A DNA stretch of 19,886 nt from Solobacterium sp. (GCA_016291725.1 JAEEYJ010000099.1:1-19886), one strand, 5' to 3'. Positions 1-7,223 are shown, numbered from the stretch's first letter. Numbers and translations: made by a program. The notes: generated by a model not told the origin, from the sequence alone.

Positions 1-60
1 AAAGACCAATCGGTAATTCCTGCCCGCAAATACGTTGATTGCCTTCTTTTCATCGTTCAT
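1..60 (-). CDS. Partial gene at the window edge, N-terminal 20 residues only
   Basis: An open frame starts with ATG at 60 on the minus strand and runs off the left edge, giving MNDEKKAINVFAGRNYRLVF. It overlaps the last 11 nt of the XRE regulator gene, and an AAGGAG sequence lies about 10 nt before the ATG, so translational coupling to the regulator is likely. The residues NVFAGRNYRLVF are reminiscent of the cytoplasmic N-terminus of MFS permeases just before the first membrane helix, but 20 residues cannot settle identity. A regulator followed by a transporter would be a common pairing; that is inference only. Confidence 0.5.
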   Translation of the reverse strand, partial: MNDEKKAINVFAGRNYRLVF

Positions 61-1126
61 CAGCGGCCATCTCCTTCCAGTTCTCTGACAGTTCCTGATT
101 TCCCAGCAGGCCCAGAAGCGTCTCGATGCTGTCCGCCGCCGACGCTCCCAGAACGTCATTGAGGATGACATCCGCGCGGTGCACGGGATAGCGAAGTGTC
201 CGGAACCCATAGTACGGTGTTGCGTCAAACCTGCGGACAGCTGCAAGGACACCGCGCAGGCACTCCGTTGCTTCCGTCGTTTTTCCTTCCAGCGTATGAA
301 TGTAGGCCATCACGGTATAAATGTTTGCCATGATCTTGTCGGCAAAATCCGCTTTTTCTCCCTCCTTGAAGGGTTCCAGATACGCGATCAGCCCGAACAG
401 CATTCGCTTCGCGCTTGCGTATTCCCTGCGGGCGGATAAAACCAGCGCATATCCGACGACGGAATCCACGAGCCCGATCGTGTTGCGCAGCAGTGCTTCG
501 GCGAGAAACGGCTCCGCTTCCTCGTACTTTTTCAGATTTACCGCCAGCTCCATGCCGATCGCATCGCTGTATGAGCCTCCCGCATTATGAGCCTTCAACA
601 GCTCAATGCCTCTTTCCGACTCGCCGAGAAGCATCCATGCACTCGCCATTTCTCCGATGATCGTCTGTTCGCTGATCTTTGGATCCTGGTTCTGCGAGAT
701 CAGAAGCATCGCCTGCTCATATAATTCCAGAGCCCTTCCGGTTTCAGTGCGGTTTTTGCTGCCGACGCCAAAGAAAGCATACACCTGAGCGCAGCCATGG
801 ACAACTTCAAAGGAGTTCGGATACTTTTTGAGCGCCTTTTCCGCTTCGGCAAGCGCCTCGCGATCCATGACCCGGCAGTATTCACGCAGTCTCTCCTCGA
901 GGGCGGAAATGCGGTTGTCCTTCACCCTGTAGCCCAGAAGAACGTCCATTGAAATGTCAAAAAAGTCCGCGATCTCAACAAGCATGCTGAGTTCAGGTAT
1001 TGTTTGCCCCGTTTCCCATTTGTATACCGAGCCGACGGTTACCCCCATGGCTTCAGCAAACTGCTCCTGAGTCAATCGCCGTTCTTTCCGAAATGCGCGG
1101 ATATTCTCTGCAAGTGTTAGTTTCAT
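50..1126 (-). CDS. XRE-family transcriptional regulator with C-terminal TPR-like repeats
   Basis: The 358-residue product has an N-terminal helix-turn-helix of the Cro/CI (XRE) type at about residues 4-66, including the segments LTQEQFAEAMGV and VYKWETGQTIPE. A long helical region follows that resembles tetratricopeptide repeats, for example ALAEAEKALKKYPNSFEV. This architecture is typical of Bacillota regulators in which the TPR half senses a peptide or partner protein. The frame is open 25 codons further upstream, but I chose the ATG at 1126: it has AGGAGGT 7 nt upstream, and the protein there begins directly with the HTH. The gene overlaps the start of the partial downstream gene, probably its target or partner. 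A candidate promoter lies at 1162-1190 and dyad symmetries at 1201-1240. Function beyond DNA binding is not visible. Confidence 0.88.
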   Translation of the reverse strand: MKLTLAENIRAFRKERRLTQEQFAEAMGVTVGSVYKWETGQTIPELSMLVEIADFFDISMDVLLGYRVKDNRISALEERLREYCRVMDREALAEAEKALKKYPNSFEVVHGCAQVYAFFGVGSKNRTETGRALELYEQAMLLISQNQDPKISEQTIIGEMASAWMLLGESERGIELLKAHNAGGSYSDAIGMELAVNLKKYEEAEPFLAEALLRNTIGLVDSVVGYALVLSARREYASAKRMLFGLIAYLEPFKEGEKADFADKIMANIYTVMAYIHTLEGKTTEATECLRGVLAAVRRFDATPYYGFRTLRYPVHRADVILNDVLGASAADSIETLLGLLGNQELSENWKEMAADER

Positions 1127-1161
1127 TCCCGTGACCTCCTGAATCATCATGATCTGAGTTG

Positions 1162-1190
1162 AGTATACTTCGGCAGATACGGGAGGTGAA
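1162..1190 (-). promoter_or_regulatory. Candidate sigma-A promoter for the XRE regulator
   Basis: On the minus strand a TTCACC box (1185-1190) and a TATACT box (1162-1167) are separated by 17 bp. The -10 box is one base from consensus; the -35 box matches at four of six. This would give a leader of about 30 nt carrying the AGGAGG ribosome site at 1135-1140. Confidence 0.45.
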
Positions 1191-1200
1191 GACATTACCA

Positions 1201-1240
1201 ATACTAATAATCAAGATTATTCCCATATTGATAGTATGGG
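1201..1240. promoter_or_regulatory. Nested inverted repeats upstream of the XRE promoter
   Basis: Three dyads are nested here: AATAATC-AA-GATTATT (1206-1221, 7-bp perfect arms), CCCATA-7 nt-TATGGG (1222-1240), and ATACTA (1201-1206) with TAGTAT (1232-1237). The block lies just upstream of the candidate -35 box. It may be an operator, possibly autoregulatory. The second dyad is followed by TTTT on the plus strand, so a weak hairpin function is an alternative. Confidence 0.35.
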
Positions 1241-1280
1241 TTTTCTGCGAATCGTCAGCATGACCGAGTGAAGAACAATC

Positions 1281-1319
1281 AAAAACGGACTGCTGTAATC
1301 AATACAGCAATCCGTTTTT
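1281..1319 (-). terminator. Rho-independent terminator downstream of the MATE gene
   Basis: AAAAACGGA and TGCTGTA pair with TACAGCA and TCCGTTTTT, giving about 16 base pairs interrupted by one C/A mismatch, with a 5-nt loop. The flanking A and T runs make it terminator-like on both strands. It lies about 90 nt after the MATE stop codon on the minus strand and before the XRE promoter, so it separates the two transcripts. Confidence 0.75.
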
Positions 1320-1408
1320 ATCTGCTGATCGTGCCGGACAGATGCCTGAATCCGTTTTGGTTTACAAGCTTTCTTATGAGCCTTCACATTTTACCGGGCC
1401 GGTTTTTT

Positions 1409-2722
1409 TCAGGAAACCATTGTCTTTCTTCTTGAACGAAGCCAGGCGCTCAAGGCTGCAGCACACCAGGACAGACCCTCTGCATAGGCAATCACCTTCC
1501 AGCCGAATACCGGGCGGAGCGCGTAGGACAGCACAATGCGCACCGCCAGCTGGAACAGCATATTGCCTGCCGCAAAGCGTACATCACCGTATCCCTGCAG
1601 ACAGCCGTGCAGGACTTCCATCAGTGCGCACATGATGTAGAATTGGCCGAGATACCGGAAGAAGGACGCACCGATCCGGCGTACCTGACCGGAGACACCG
1701 AAGATCCCGATAAGCGTACCGCCGGCCAGGATTACAAATCCCGTCATGACAGCCGCAAATCCAATGCCCATCCACAGACCGGCCCGCAGGACTTCCTTTG
1801 CCTTTGTCTGCTCACCGGCACCCAGTTTCTGGGATACTTTGGCCGCAACAGCCGCTCCGAGATTGTGCACCGGGGAAATCAGAACTGTATCAACACGGTA
1901 TGCCGTAGTGATGGCCGCAATGACGGAAATCCCGAAACCATTGCGGAAGCCGGTCAGTATGACTTTGCCTACAGAGGCAGCAGCACCCTGCAGCATCAGC
2001 GGCAGGGCATAGTACATACCTTCCCGGAACATATGCAGGTCTGCTTTTTCCTGCAGCACACCTTCGGTAAGAAAATGCGCATGGCGTGCAGCATACACCA
2101 GCAGATACCCGGTCATTACACCCTGGGTGAGGAATGTCGCCATAGCCGCACCGCCCACACCCATGTGCAGGCCTGCTACGAACAGGAAGTCCAGTGCAAT
2201 GTTGGCTGCACCTGCCGCAACGACCGAACGGAAGGGGGCTCTGCTGTCACTCATACCGCGCAGGATGGCTGCGAGGGTATTGTATACCGCCAGGAACAGC
2301 AGTCCTGCATACATCCAGCGCAGGTAGAGCACCGAATCCACCAGGATTTCTTCCGGTGTATGCAGCAGCTGCAGAAGGGACGGGGTGCCTGCTATGCCTG
2401 CTGATACAACCAGAAGGGCACCGGCAGGCAGAAAGCGCACGAATGTCGCAAACAGCTGCCGGATCCGGCTGTGCTCACCGGCCCCGTAGTATCTGGCCGC
2501 AAGAATCGTAATGCCTGCTGAAGCACCCAGAATCAGATCCAGGATGATATTGTAGCAGCTGGTGGTCGCACCGATCGCTGCCAGGGCTTCCTCACCGGCA
2601 AAATTACCGACGATCAGTGCGTCCGCCCAGTTGAACATCTGCTGGAAGACCGCACTCAGTATCATCGGTACGCTGAACAGAAGCAGCTCTTTCGCCGTAT
2701 CCTTTGAAGTGTTTCCGTACAT
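1409..2722 (-). CDS. MATE-family multidrug/toxin efflux transporter
   Basis: The 437-residue product is a polytopic membrane protein with about 12 hydrophobic segments and a clear MATE N-terminus (ELLLFSVPMILSAVFQQMFN, then ADALIVGNFAGEEALAAIGA and ASAGITILAARYYGAGE). Length is normal for the family. Members export cationic drugs or metabolites using Na+ or H+ gradients; the substrate cannot be inferred. The ATG at 2722 gives the expected MATE N-terminus, but the only AGGA sequence is 18 nt upstream, and a better-spaced ATG at 2730 is out of frame. A TATAAT sequence sits immediately before the start. The gene is monocistronic and divergent from the purine operon, with a 241-nt intergenic region; its own promoter is not clear. 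Confidence 0.93.
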   Translation of the reverse strand: MYGNTSKDTAKELLLFSVPMILSAVFQQMFNWADALIVGNFAGEEALAAIGATTSCYNIILDLILGASAGITILAARYYGAGEHSRIRQLFATFVRFLPAGALLVVSAGIAGTPSLLQLLHTPEEILVDSVLYLRWMYAGLLFLAVYNTLAAILRGMSDSRAPFRSVVAAGAANIALDFLFVAGLHMGVGGAAMATFLTQGVMTGYLLVYAARHAHFLTEGVLQEKADLHMFREGMYYALPLMLQGAAASVGKVILTGFRNGFGISVIAAITTAYRVDTVLISPVHNLGAAVAAKVSQKLGAGEQTKAKEVLRAGLWMGIGFAAVMTGFVILAGGTLIGIFGVSGQVRRIGASFFRYLGQFYIMCALMEVLHGCLQGYGDVRFAAGNMLFQLAVRIVLSYALRPVFGWKVIAYAEGLSWCAAALSAWLRSRRKTMVS

Positions 2723-2814
2723 AAAGCCATTATACTGTTTTCCTGTATGCAGGGTGGTAGATCTGGAATCATTCCCGTGAACGTTCCCATTGAAAATTGT
2801 ATGAAATATTGTTA

Positions 2815-2828
2815 TACAAGCGCTTACA
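2815..2828. promoter_or_regulatory. cre-like / LacI-family-type palindrome upstream of the purine promoter
   Basis: TACAAGCGCTTACA has a perfect 8-bp core palindrome, AAGCGCTT. Its reverse complement, TGTAAGCGCTTGTA, matches the first half of the Bacillota catabolite-responsive element exactly (TGTAAGCG) and deviates at two positions in the second half. It ends 5 bp before the -35 box of the purine promoter. CcpA or another LacI-family protein is the likely type of binder; this is inference. Confidence 0.4.
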
Positions 2829-2832
2829 TTGA

Positions 2833-2862
2833 TTGACGTTCATTTTGTCTGTTTGTTAGAAT
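2833..2862 (+). promoter_or_regulatory. Promoter of the purine biosynthesis operon
   Basis: TTGACG (2833-2838, five of six bases) and TAGAAT (2857-2862, five of six) are 18 bp apart. The -10 box carries the extended TGN element, TGT at 2854-2856. Transcription should start near 2869, about 95 nt before purE. Confidence 0.6.
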
Positions 2863-2868
2863 TCAACC

Positions 2869-2963
2869 GTACCTTGATTACGGGACATACCGTCCCCGAA
2901 CAACTGATCGCCGGCCAAGGCAGGGAAGCACCACGGTCGGTTTTATGTTTTTGAGAGGTGACT
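2869..2963 (+). promoter_or_regulatory. purE 5' leader with hairpin and candidate attenuator terminator
   Basis: A first hairpin is CGGGAC (2881-2886) pairing with GTCCC and a following CG (2892-2898, one bulged C). A second is CCGGCC (2911-2916) pairing with GGTCGG (2935-2940, one G-U pair), followed by TTTTATGTTTTT. The second has terminator form and ends shortly before the purE ribosome site. ACCGT at 2889-2893 can alternatively pair with ACGGT at 2933-2937, which would disrupt the terminator. I do not recognise a known riboswitch core. Confidence 0.45.
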
Positions 2964-3455
2964 ATGAAAAAAGTCGGGATTATTATGGGGTCCAGATCCG
3001 ATCTCCCGGTGGTTGAGAAAGCAGCCGGTGTTCTCAAAGAATACGGTGTTCCCTTTGAAGTGCGCATACTGTCCGCTCACCGCACGCCAGACGAAGCGAA
3101 ACAATTCGCTGAAGAGGCACGGTCGGGCGGATTTTCTGTTCTGATCGCTGCCGCGGGTATGGCAGCGCACCTGGCCGGAGCGCTGGCGGCGAACACGACA
3201 CTGCCGGTCATCGGCATACCTTGCCGTTCCGCCGGATCAGACGGCATGGATGCTCTGCTGTCCACAGTGATGATGCCTTCGGGGATTCCGGTTGCCACGG
3301 TAGCCATCGATGGTGCAAAGAATGCAGCGCTGCTCGCTGTACAGATCATGGCAGTGGAGGATGAAGCACTGGCAGAGAAACTCGCTCAGGCACGGGAGGC
3401 CGGCAGGCGTGCTGTGCTGGAAGCGGACGAAGAAATCAGAAAACAGTTTGCATAA
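2964..3455 (+). CDS. purE: PurE, N5-carboxyaminoimidazole ribonucleotide mutase (class I-like)
   Basis: The 163-residue product forms carboxyaminoimidazole ribonucleotide (CAIR), cytosolic purine step 6. Visible motifs are GSRSD (residues 9-13), SAHRTP (37-42), MAAHLAG (66-72) and MPSGIP (104-109). SAHRTP is the class I signature, the mutase that uses the product of PurK, whereas class II AIR carboxylases typically carry SAHKT. No purK is present in the window. I placed the start at ATG 2964, with AGAGG 5 nt upstream; an in-frame GTG at 2958 overlaps that ribosome site and is less likely. It is the first gene of the operon, and its stop codon is 16 nt before purC. Length is typical for bacterial PurE. 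Confidence 0.95.
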   Translation: MKKVGIIMGSRSDLPVVEKAAGVLKEYGVPFEVRILSAHRTPDEAKQFAEEARSGGFSVLIAAAGMAAHLAGALAANTTLPVIGIPCRSAGSDGMDALLSTVMMPSGIPVATVAIDGAKNAALLAVQIMAVEDEALAEKLAQAREAGRRAVLEADEEIRKQFA

Positions 3456-3471
3456 TACAGGAGGGGAATGT

Positions 3472-4152
3472 ATGAAACTGGTTTACACAGGAAAGACAAA
3501 GAATGTCTACGAAATGGAGAACGGAAACTATCTGCTGAAGTTCAAGGATGATGTCACGGGCAAGGACGGTGTCTTCGACCCGGGAGAGAATTCCATCGGA
3601 CTGACCATTGAAGGTGTCGGTGATGTCAATCTGCGCATGACGGACTACTTCTTCAGGAAAATCAATGAGGCCGGTATCCGCACCCACTTCGTAAAAGCGA
3701 ACTTTGAAGATACCACGATGGAAGTCCTGCCCGCGAAGGTCTTCGGCAAGGGACTGGAAGTCATCTGCCGCAGAAGGGCTGTCGGCAGCTTCATCAAGCG
3801 CTACGGTGACTACATCGAGAGCGGTGCAGAACTTCCCTACTACGTAGAGATGACTTTCAAGAACGATGAAAAGGGCGATCCGCTGGTCACCAAGGAAGGT
3901 CTGACTGTCCTGGGAATCATGACCGCGGAGCAGTACGATACCATTGCTGATATGACCCGCCGGATCACAAAGATCGTTGCGGACGATATGGCGGAAAAGG
4001 GTATGGAACTCTACGACATCAAGTTTGAATACGGCTATGACGCAGACGGCGAAGTGATGCTGATCGATGAGATCGCGTCCGGCAATATGCGTGTCTACAA
4101 GAACGGCGAGTACATCCAGCCTATGGAGCTCTCGGCGCTGTTCTTTGCCTGA
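3472..4152 (+). CDS. purC: PurC, SAICAR synthetase (divergent clostridial-type form)
   Basis: The 226-residue product is the ATP-dependent ligase that joins aspartate to CAIR. The N-terminus [11 protein letters not shown] and the phrases LLKFKDDVT and [18 protein letters not shown] correspond to the usual PurC blocks (YEGKAKRIY, FKDDATAFNG, EVVVRNxAAGS). Two places differ from the textbook sequence: [13 protein letters not shown] after the FKDD block, and [17 protein letters not shown] where most PurCs read DEISPDTCRFWD. Length is normal for bacterial stand-alone PurC. The frame is open further upstream inside purE, but AGGAGGGG at 3459-3466 and the family N-terminus fix the start at ATG 3472. 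The stop codon overlaps the purF start as TGATG. Confidence 0.92.
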   Translation: MKLVYTGKTKNVYEMENGNYLLKFKDDVTGKDGVFDPGENSIGLTIEGVGDVNLRMTDYFFRKINEAGIRTHFVKANFEDTTMEVLPAKVFGKGLEVICRRRAVGSFIKRYGDYIESGAELPYYVEMTFKNDEKGDPLVTKEGLTVLGIMTAEQYDTIADMTRRITKIVADDMAEKGMELYDIKFEYGYDADGEVMLIDEIASGNMRVYKNGEYIQPMELSALFFA

Positions 4153-5576
4153 TGGGCGGCTTCTTCGGCGTCGTATCCCGCCGCAGCGCTGTCCTGGATA
4201 CCTTCTTCGGCACAGACTATCATTCCCACCTGGGTACACGCTACGGGGGCATGGCGGTTTTTGATGCGCAGGAAGGCTTCCGGAGGGCGATCCACCATAT
4301 TGACAACTCCCAGTTCCGGGCGAAGTTTGAACCGGATCTGACGGAATTCAAGGGCAATTCCGCTGTCGGCTGCATCTCCGACGCGGATCCCCAGCCGCTT
4401 CTGGTACGCTCCCATCTGGGCATCTACGCAATCACCACCATCGGCATCATCAACAACGCCGATGAACTGATTGCCCAGTATTTTTCGGACCACGGCCACC
4501 AGTTCATGGCCATGTCCAGCGGCAAGGTCAACGCAACGGAACTGACGGCTGCCCTGATCAACGAGAAGGATGATATCATCACCGGCATCCGGCACGCACA
4601 GGAATCCATTGAAGGCTCCATGGCAATCCTGGTGCTGCAGAAGGATGGTACCATCATTGCGGCCAGGGACCTCATGGGCAGGCTTCCGGTGCTCATCGGC
4701 AGGAATGCCGACGGGCACTGTGTCTCGTTCGAATCCTTTGCCTACCAGAAACTGGAATATGAGAAAGCCTATGAACTGGGTCCGGGTGAGATCGTACAGA
4801 TCTTCACGGATCACTATGAAGTCCTGATGGAGCGCAGGGAGAAGATGAAGATCTGTGCTTTCCTGTGGGCCTACTACGGGTATCCGAACAGCGAATACGA
4901 AGGTGTGAACGTAGAAGTCATGCGCTACCGGAACGGTGCCTCCATGGCCCGTACGGAGATGGAGAACGGTACCATGCCGGACGTCGACTATGTCGCAGGC
5001 ATCCCTGATTCCGGCGTCCCGCATGCCATCGGCTATTCCAACGAGTCGCACAAACCGTTTGCCCGGCCGTTCGTGAAGTATACACCGTCCTGGCCTCGCT
5101 CCTTCATGCCGCTCAATCAGGAAGAGCGTAACAGGATCGCTAAGATGAAGCAGGTACCGGTGAACGAACTGATCCAGGGCAAGAAGATCCTGATCATGGA
5201 TGATTCGATTGTCCGCGGCACCCAGCTGAGCGAAACCGTGGATTTCCTGTATGAATCCGGTGCGGCGGAAGTGCACATGCGGGCTGCCTGCCCTCCGCTC
5301 ATGTTCAAATGCCGGTTCCTGAACTTCTCCCGTGCCGAGTCCGAAATGGACCTGCTCTCCAGAAGGATCATCCAGGAACTGGAAGGGGATGAAGGCCAGA
5401 AGCATCTGGAAGAATACGCAGACAGAAGAACGGAACGCGGACAGTGTCTGCTGAAGACCATCTGTGAGAAATTCGGATTCTCCTCCCTGGGATACCAGGG
5501 CATTGATGAAATGCTTGACGCAATCGGTCTGGACAAGGACAGCATCTGTACCTACTGCTGGACAGGAAAGGAGTAG
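4152..5576 (+). CDS. purF: PurF-like amidophosphoribosyltransferase lacking the N-terminal catalytic cysteine
   Basis: The 474-residue product has an N-terminal Ntn-type glutaminase-like domain (about 1-225) and a C-terminal phosphoribosyltransferase domain. The PRPP-binding motif is intact: IMDDSIVRGTQ, residues 348-358. Cysteines at 235 (KICAFLW), 380 (ACPPLMF), 466 and 469 (CTYC) match the four [4Fe-4S] ligands of Bacillus-type PurF. The usual mature N-terminus, Cys-Gly-Val-Phe-Gly, is replaced by Gly-Gly-Phe-Phe-Gly at residues 2-6, so the nucleophile is missing. The GHVRYST and RGHNGN-like segments are also not recognisable. The ATG at 4152 overlaps the purC stop by 1 nt; no alternative start adds a correctly placed cysteine. 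PRPP amination with free or partner-supplied ammonia is plausible. I recall similar MGGFFG proteins annotated as PurF in clostridia. Confidence 0.9.
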   Translation: MGGFFGVVSRRSAVLDTFFGTDYHSHLGTRYGGMAVFDAQEGFRRAIHHIDNSQFRAKFEPDLTEFKGNSAVGCISDADPQPLLVRSHLGIYAITTIGIINNADELIAQYFSDHGHQFMAMSSGKVNATELTAALINEKDDIITGIRHAQESIEGSMAILVLQKDGTIIAARDLMGRLPVLIGRNADGHCVSFESFAYQKLEYEKAYELGPGEIVQIFTDHYEVLMERREKMKICAFLWAYYGYPNSEYEGVNVEVMRYRNGASMARTEMENGTMPDVDYVAGIPDSGVPHAIGYSNESHKPFARPFVKYTPSWPRSFMPLNQEERNRIAKMKQVPVNELIQGKKILIMDDSIVRGTQLSETVDFLYESGAAEVHMRAACPPLMFKCRFLNFSRAESEMDLLSRRIIQELEGDEGQKHLEEYADRRTERGQCLLKTICEKFGFSSLGYQGIDEMLDAIGLDKDSICTYCWTGKE

Positions 5577-5577
5577 T

Positions 5578-6615
5578 ATGGCGGAATCTCATTCGGCTTC
5601 CTATGCCGCTGCCGGCGTTGATATCGAGGCAGGATACGAAGGCGTCCGTCTGATGGCGGATGATGTGAAACGAACGCACATACCCGGTGTTCTCTCGGAC
5701 ATCGGCGGTTTCGGCGGGCTTTTTCAGCCTGATCTTTCAGGCATGGAAGAGCCTGTCTTTGTTTCCGGAACGGATGGTGTCGGTACAAAGATCCGCATCG
5801 CCCAGCTGCTGGACAAGCACAGCACCATCGGAATCGACTGTGTCGCCATGTGCGCAAACGACATTGTATGCTGCGGGGCAAAGCCACTGTTCTTCCTGGA
5901 CTACATCGCGCTGGGGAAGAACGACCCGGTCAAGGTAGCATCGATTGTGTCCGGAGTCGCGGACGGCTGTGTACAGTCCGGCTGTGCTCTGATCGGCGGT
6001 GAAACCGCGGAGCATCCCGGTGTCATGGCCGCGGATGACTATGACCTCGCCGGCTTCTGTGTCGGTGTGGTGGACAAGGGCAGAATGATACTGCCTGAAT
6101 CGATGCGGGAAGGGGATGTCCTGATCGGACTGGCATCCTCCGGCATCCATTCCAACGGCTTCTCCCTGGTGCGCAAGGTCTTCGATGTTGAAAACGCCGA
6201 TCTCAATGAGTACATTGACGCACTCGGCACAACACTCGGTGAAGCGCTGCTCACACCGACAAAGCTCTACGTCAAGGGTGTGCTTGCCGCAATGCAGGCT
6301 GCTGAGATCCACGGAGTTTGCCATATTACCGGCGGCGGGTTCTTTGAGAATGTACCCCGGATGATGCCGGAAGGGCTCTGTGCCTGCGTGGAGAAGAACA
6401 GGATCCGCGTACCGGAGATCTTCCGCCTGATCATGGAAAAAGGGAATATCCCGGAACGCGATATGTTCAACACCTTCAATATGGGTATCGGTATGGTCAT
6501 CGCAGTCACAGAGGATACGGCAGAGCGTGCTCTCGCCGCTCTGGCGGATACCGGTACAGAAGCGTATACGATCGGCAGCGTAGGTGCCGGGAAAGAGAAG
6601 TTCAGACTATGGTGA
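5578..6615 (+). CDS. purM: PurM, phosphoribosylformylglycinamidine cyclo-ligase (AIR synthetase)
   Basis: The 345-residue product closes the imidazole ring, converting FGAM plus ATP to AIR. Family motifs are SGTDGVGTK (63-71), CANDIVCCGAKPLFFLDYIA (92-111), GGETAEHPG (140-148, compare GGETAEMPG in E. coli), SSGIHSNGFSLVRKV and ITGGGFFENVPRM. Length is the family norm. The start is ATG 5578, one base after the purF stop, with AGGAAAGGAG just upstream; an upstream extension of the frame into purF was rejected because the family N-terminus begins here (SYAAAGVDIEAG). The end overlaps purN by 7 nt, consistent with translational coupling. Confidence 0.96.
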   Translation: MAESHSASYAAAGVDIEAGYEGVRLMADDVKRTHIPGVLSDIGGFGGLFQPDLSGMEEPVFVSGTDGVGTKIRIAQLLDKHSTIGIDCVAMCANDIVCCGAKPLFFLDYIALGKNDPVKVASIVSGVADGCVQSGCALIGGETAEHPGVMAADDYDLAGFCVGVVDKGRMILPESMREGDVLIGLASSGIHSNGFSLVRKVFDVENADLNEYIDALGTTLGEALLTPTKLYVKGVLAAMQAAEIHGVCHITGGGFFENVPRMMPEGLCACVEKNRIRVPEIFRLIMEKGNIPERDMFNTFNMGIGMVIAVTEDTAERALAALADTGTEAYTIGSVGAGKEKFRLW

Positions 6616-7223
6616 AGACGAAGATCGCGGTGTTTGTATCAGGCGGCGGAACGAACCTGCAGGCACTGCTGGATGCAGAGAGAAAAGGCATCCTGCAGAG
6701 CGGAGAGATCGTTCTGGTCGTATCCAACACCAAAGGGGCCTATGCCCTGGAGCGGGCAAGGAACGCGGGTGTGGACGGAGTGACCGTAACCCGGAAGGAA
6801 TGCGGCTCACAGGCGGCGTTCGAAGCCCGGATCAGTGAGTATCTGAAGGAATACGGTGCAGAGATGATCATTCTTGCCGGGTTCCTGAACATCCTGACCG
6901 AAGACTTCACAAAGCAGTGGCCGCGCCGCATCATCAATATCCATCCAGCCCTGATCCCGTCCTTCTGCGGCAAAGGCATGTACGGTCTCAAAGTCCATGA
7001 AGCGGCACTGGCCAAGGGTGTCAAGGTCAGCGGAGCGACCGTGCACTACGTCAACGAAGTGCCGGACGGCGGTGAGATCCTGCTGCAGAAGGCGGTGGAA
7101 GTCAAGGAAGGCGATACACCGGAGATCCTGCAGCGGCGCATCATGGAGCAGGCAGAATGGATCCTGCTGCCGCAGGCAGCGGAAATGGTCGCAAAGAGAA
7201 TTGCAGAGGAGAAGAACGCATGA
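6609..7223 (+). CDS. purN: PurN, phosphoribosylglycinamide formyltransferase
   Basis: The 204-residue cytosolic enzyme transfers a formyl group from 10-formyltetrahydrofolate to GAR. The N-terminal SGGGTNLQAL (11-20) binds the phosphate. Catalytic residues of the E. coli enzyme (Asn106, His108, Asp144) correspond to N110, H112 and D153, in NIHPALIPSFCGKG and HYVNEVPDGGEI. It starts within the last codons of purM and overlaps the following gene by 4 nt (ATGA). No formate-dependent PurT is present, so in this operon the step depends on folate. Confidence 0.96.
   Translation: MVKTKIAVFVSGGGTNLQALLDAERKGILQSGEIVLVVSNTKGAYALERARNAGVDGVTVTRKECGSQAAFEARISEYLKEYGAEMIILAGFLNILTEDFTKQWPRRIINIHPALIPSFCGKGMYGLKVHEAALAKGVKVSGATVHYVNEVPDGGEILLQKAVEVKEGDTPEILQRRIMEQAEWILLPQAAEMVAKRIAEEKNA

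Noticed and set aside
1607..2404. A 265-codon open frame on the plus strand opposite the MATE gene
   Set aside because: The minus-strand frame is a clear MATE transporter; the plus frame is His/Gln-rich with no motif.
2896..2904. CCGAACAAC, which matches the core of the Bacillus/Lactococcus PurBox
   Set aside because: It is a single copy, its flanks do not fit the AWWW consensus, and it lies downstream of the predicted transcription start inside the leader. PurR-type control normally uses paired or upstream boxes.
2869..2963. Purine or ZTP riboswitch in the purE leader
   Set aside because: I looked for the conserved cores of both classes and did not find them. A computed covariance-model search would be decisive, so the leader is reported only as a candidate attenuator.
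4095..5405. A 436-codon open frame antisense to purF
   Set aside because: A reverse shadow of purF. The forward frame has the PRPP motif and the iron-sulfur type cysteines, so the forward gene is real.
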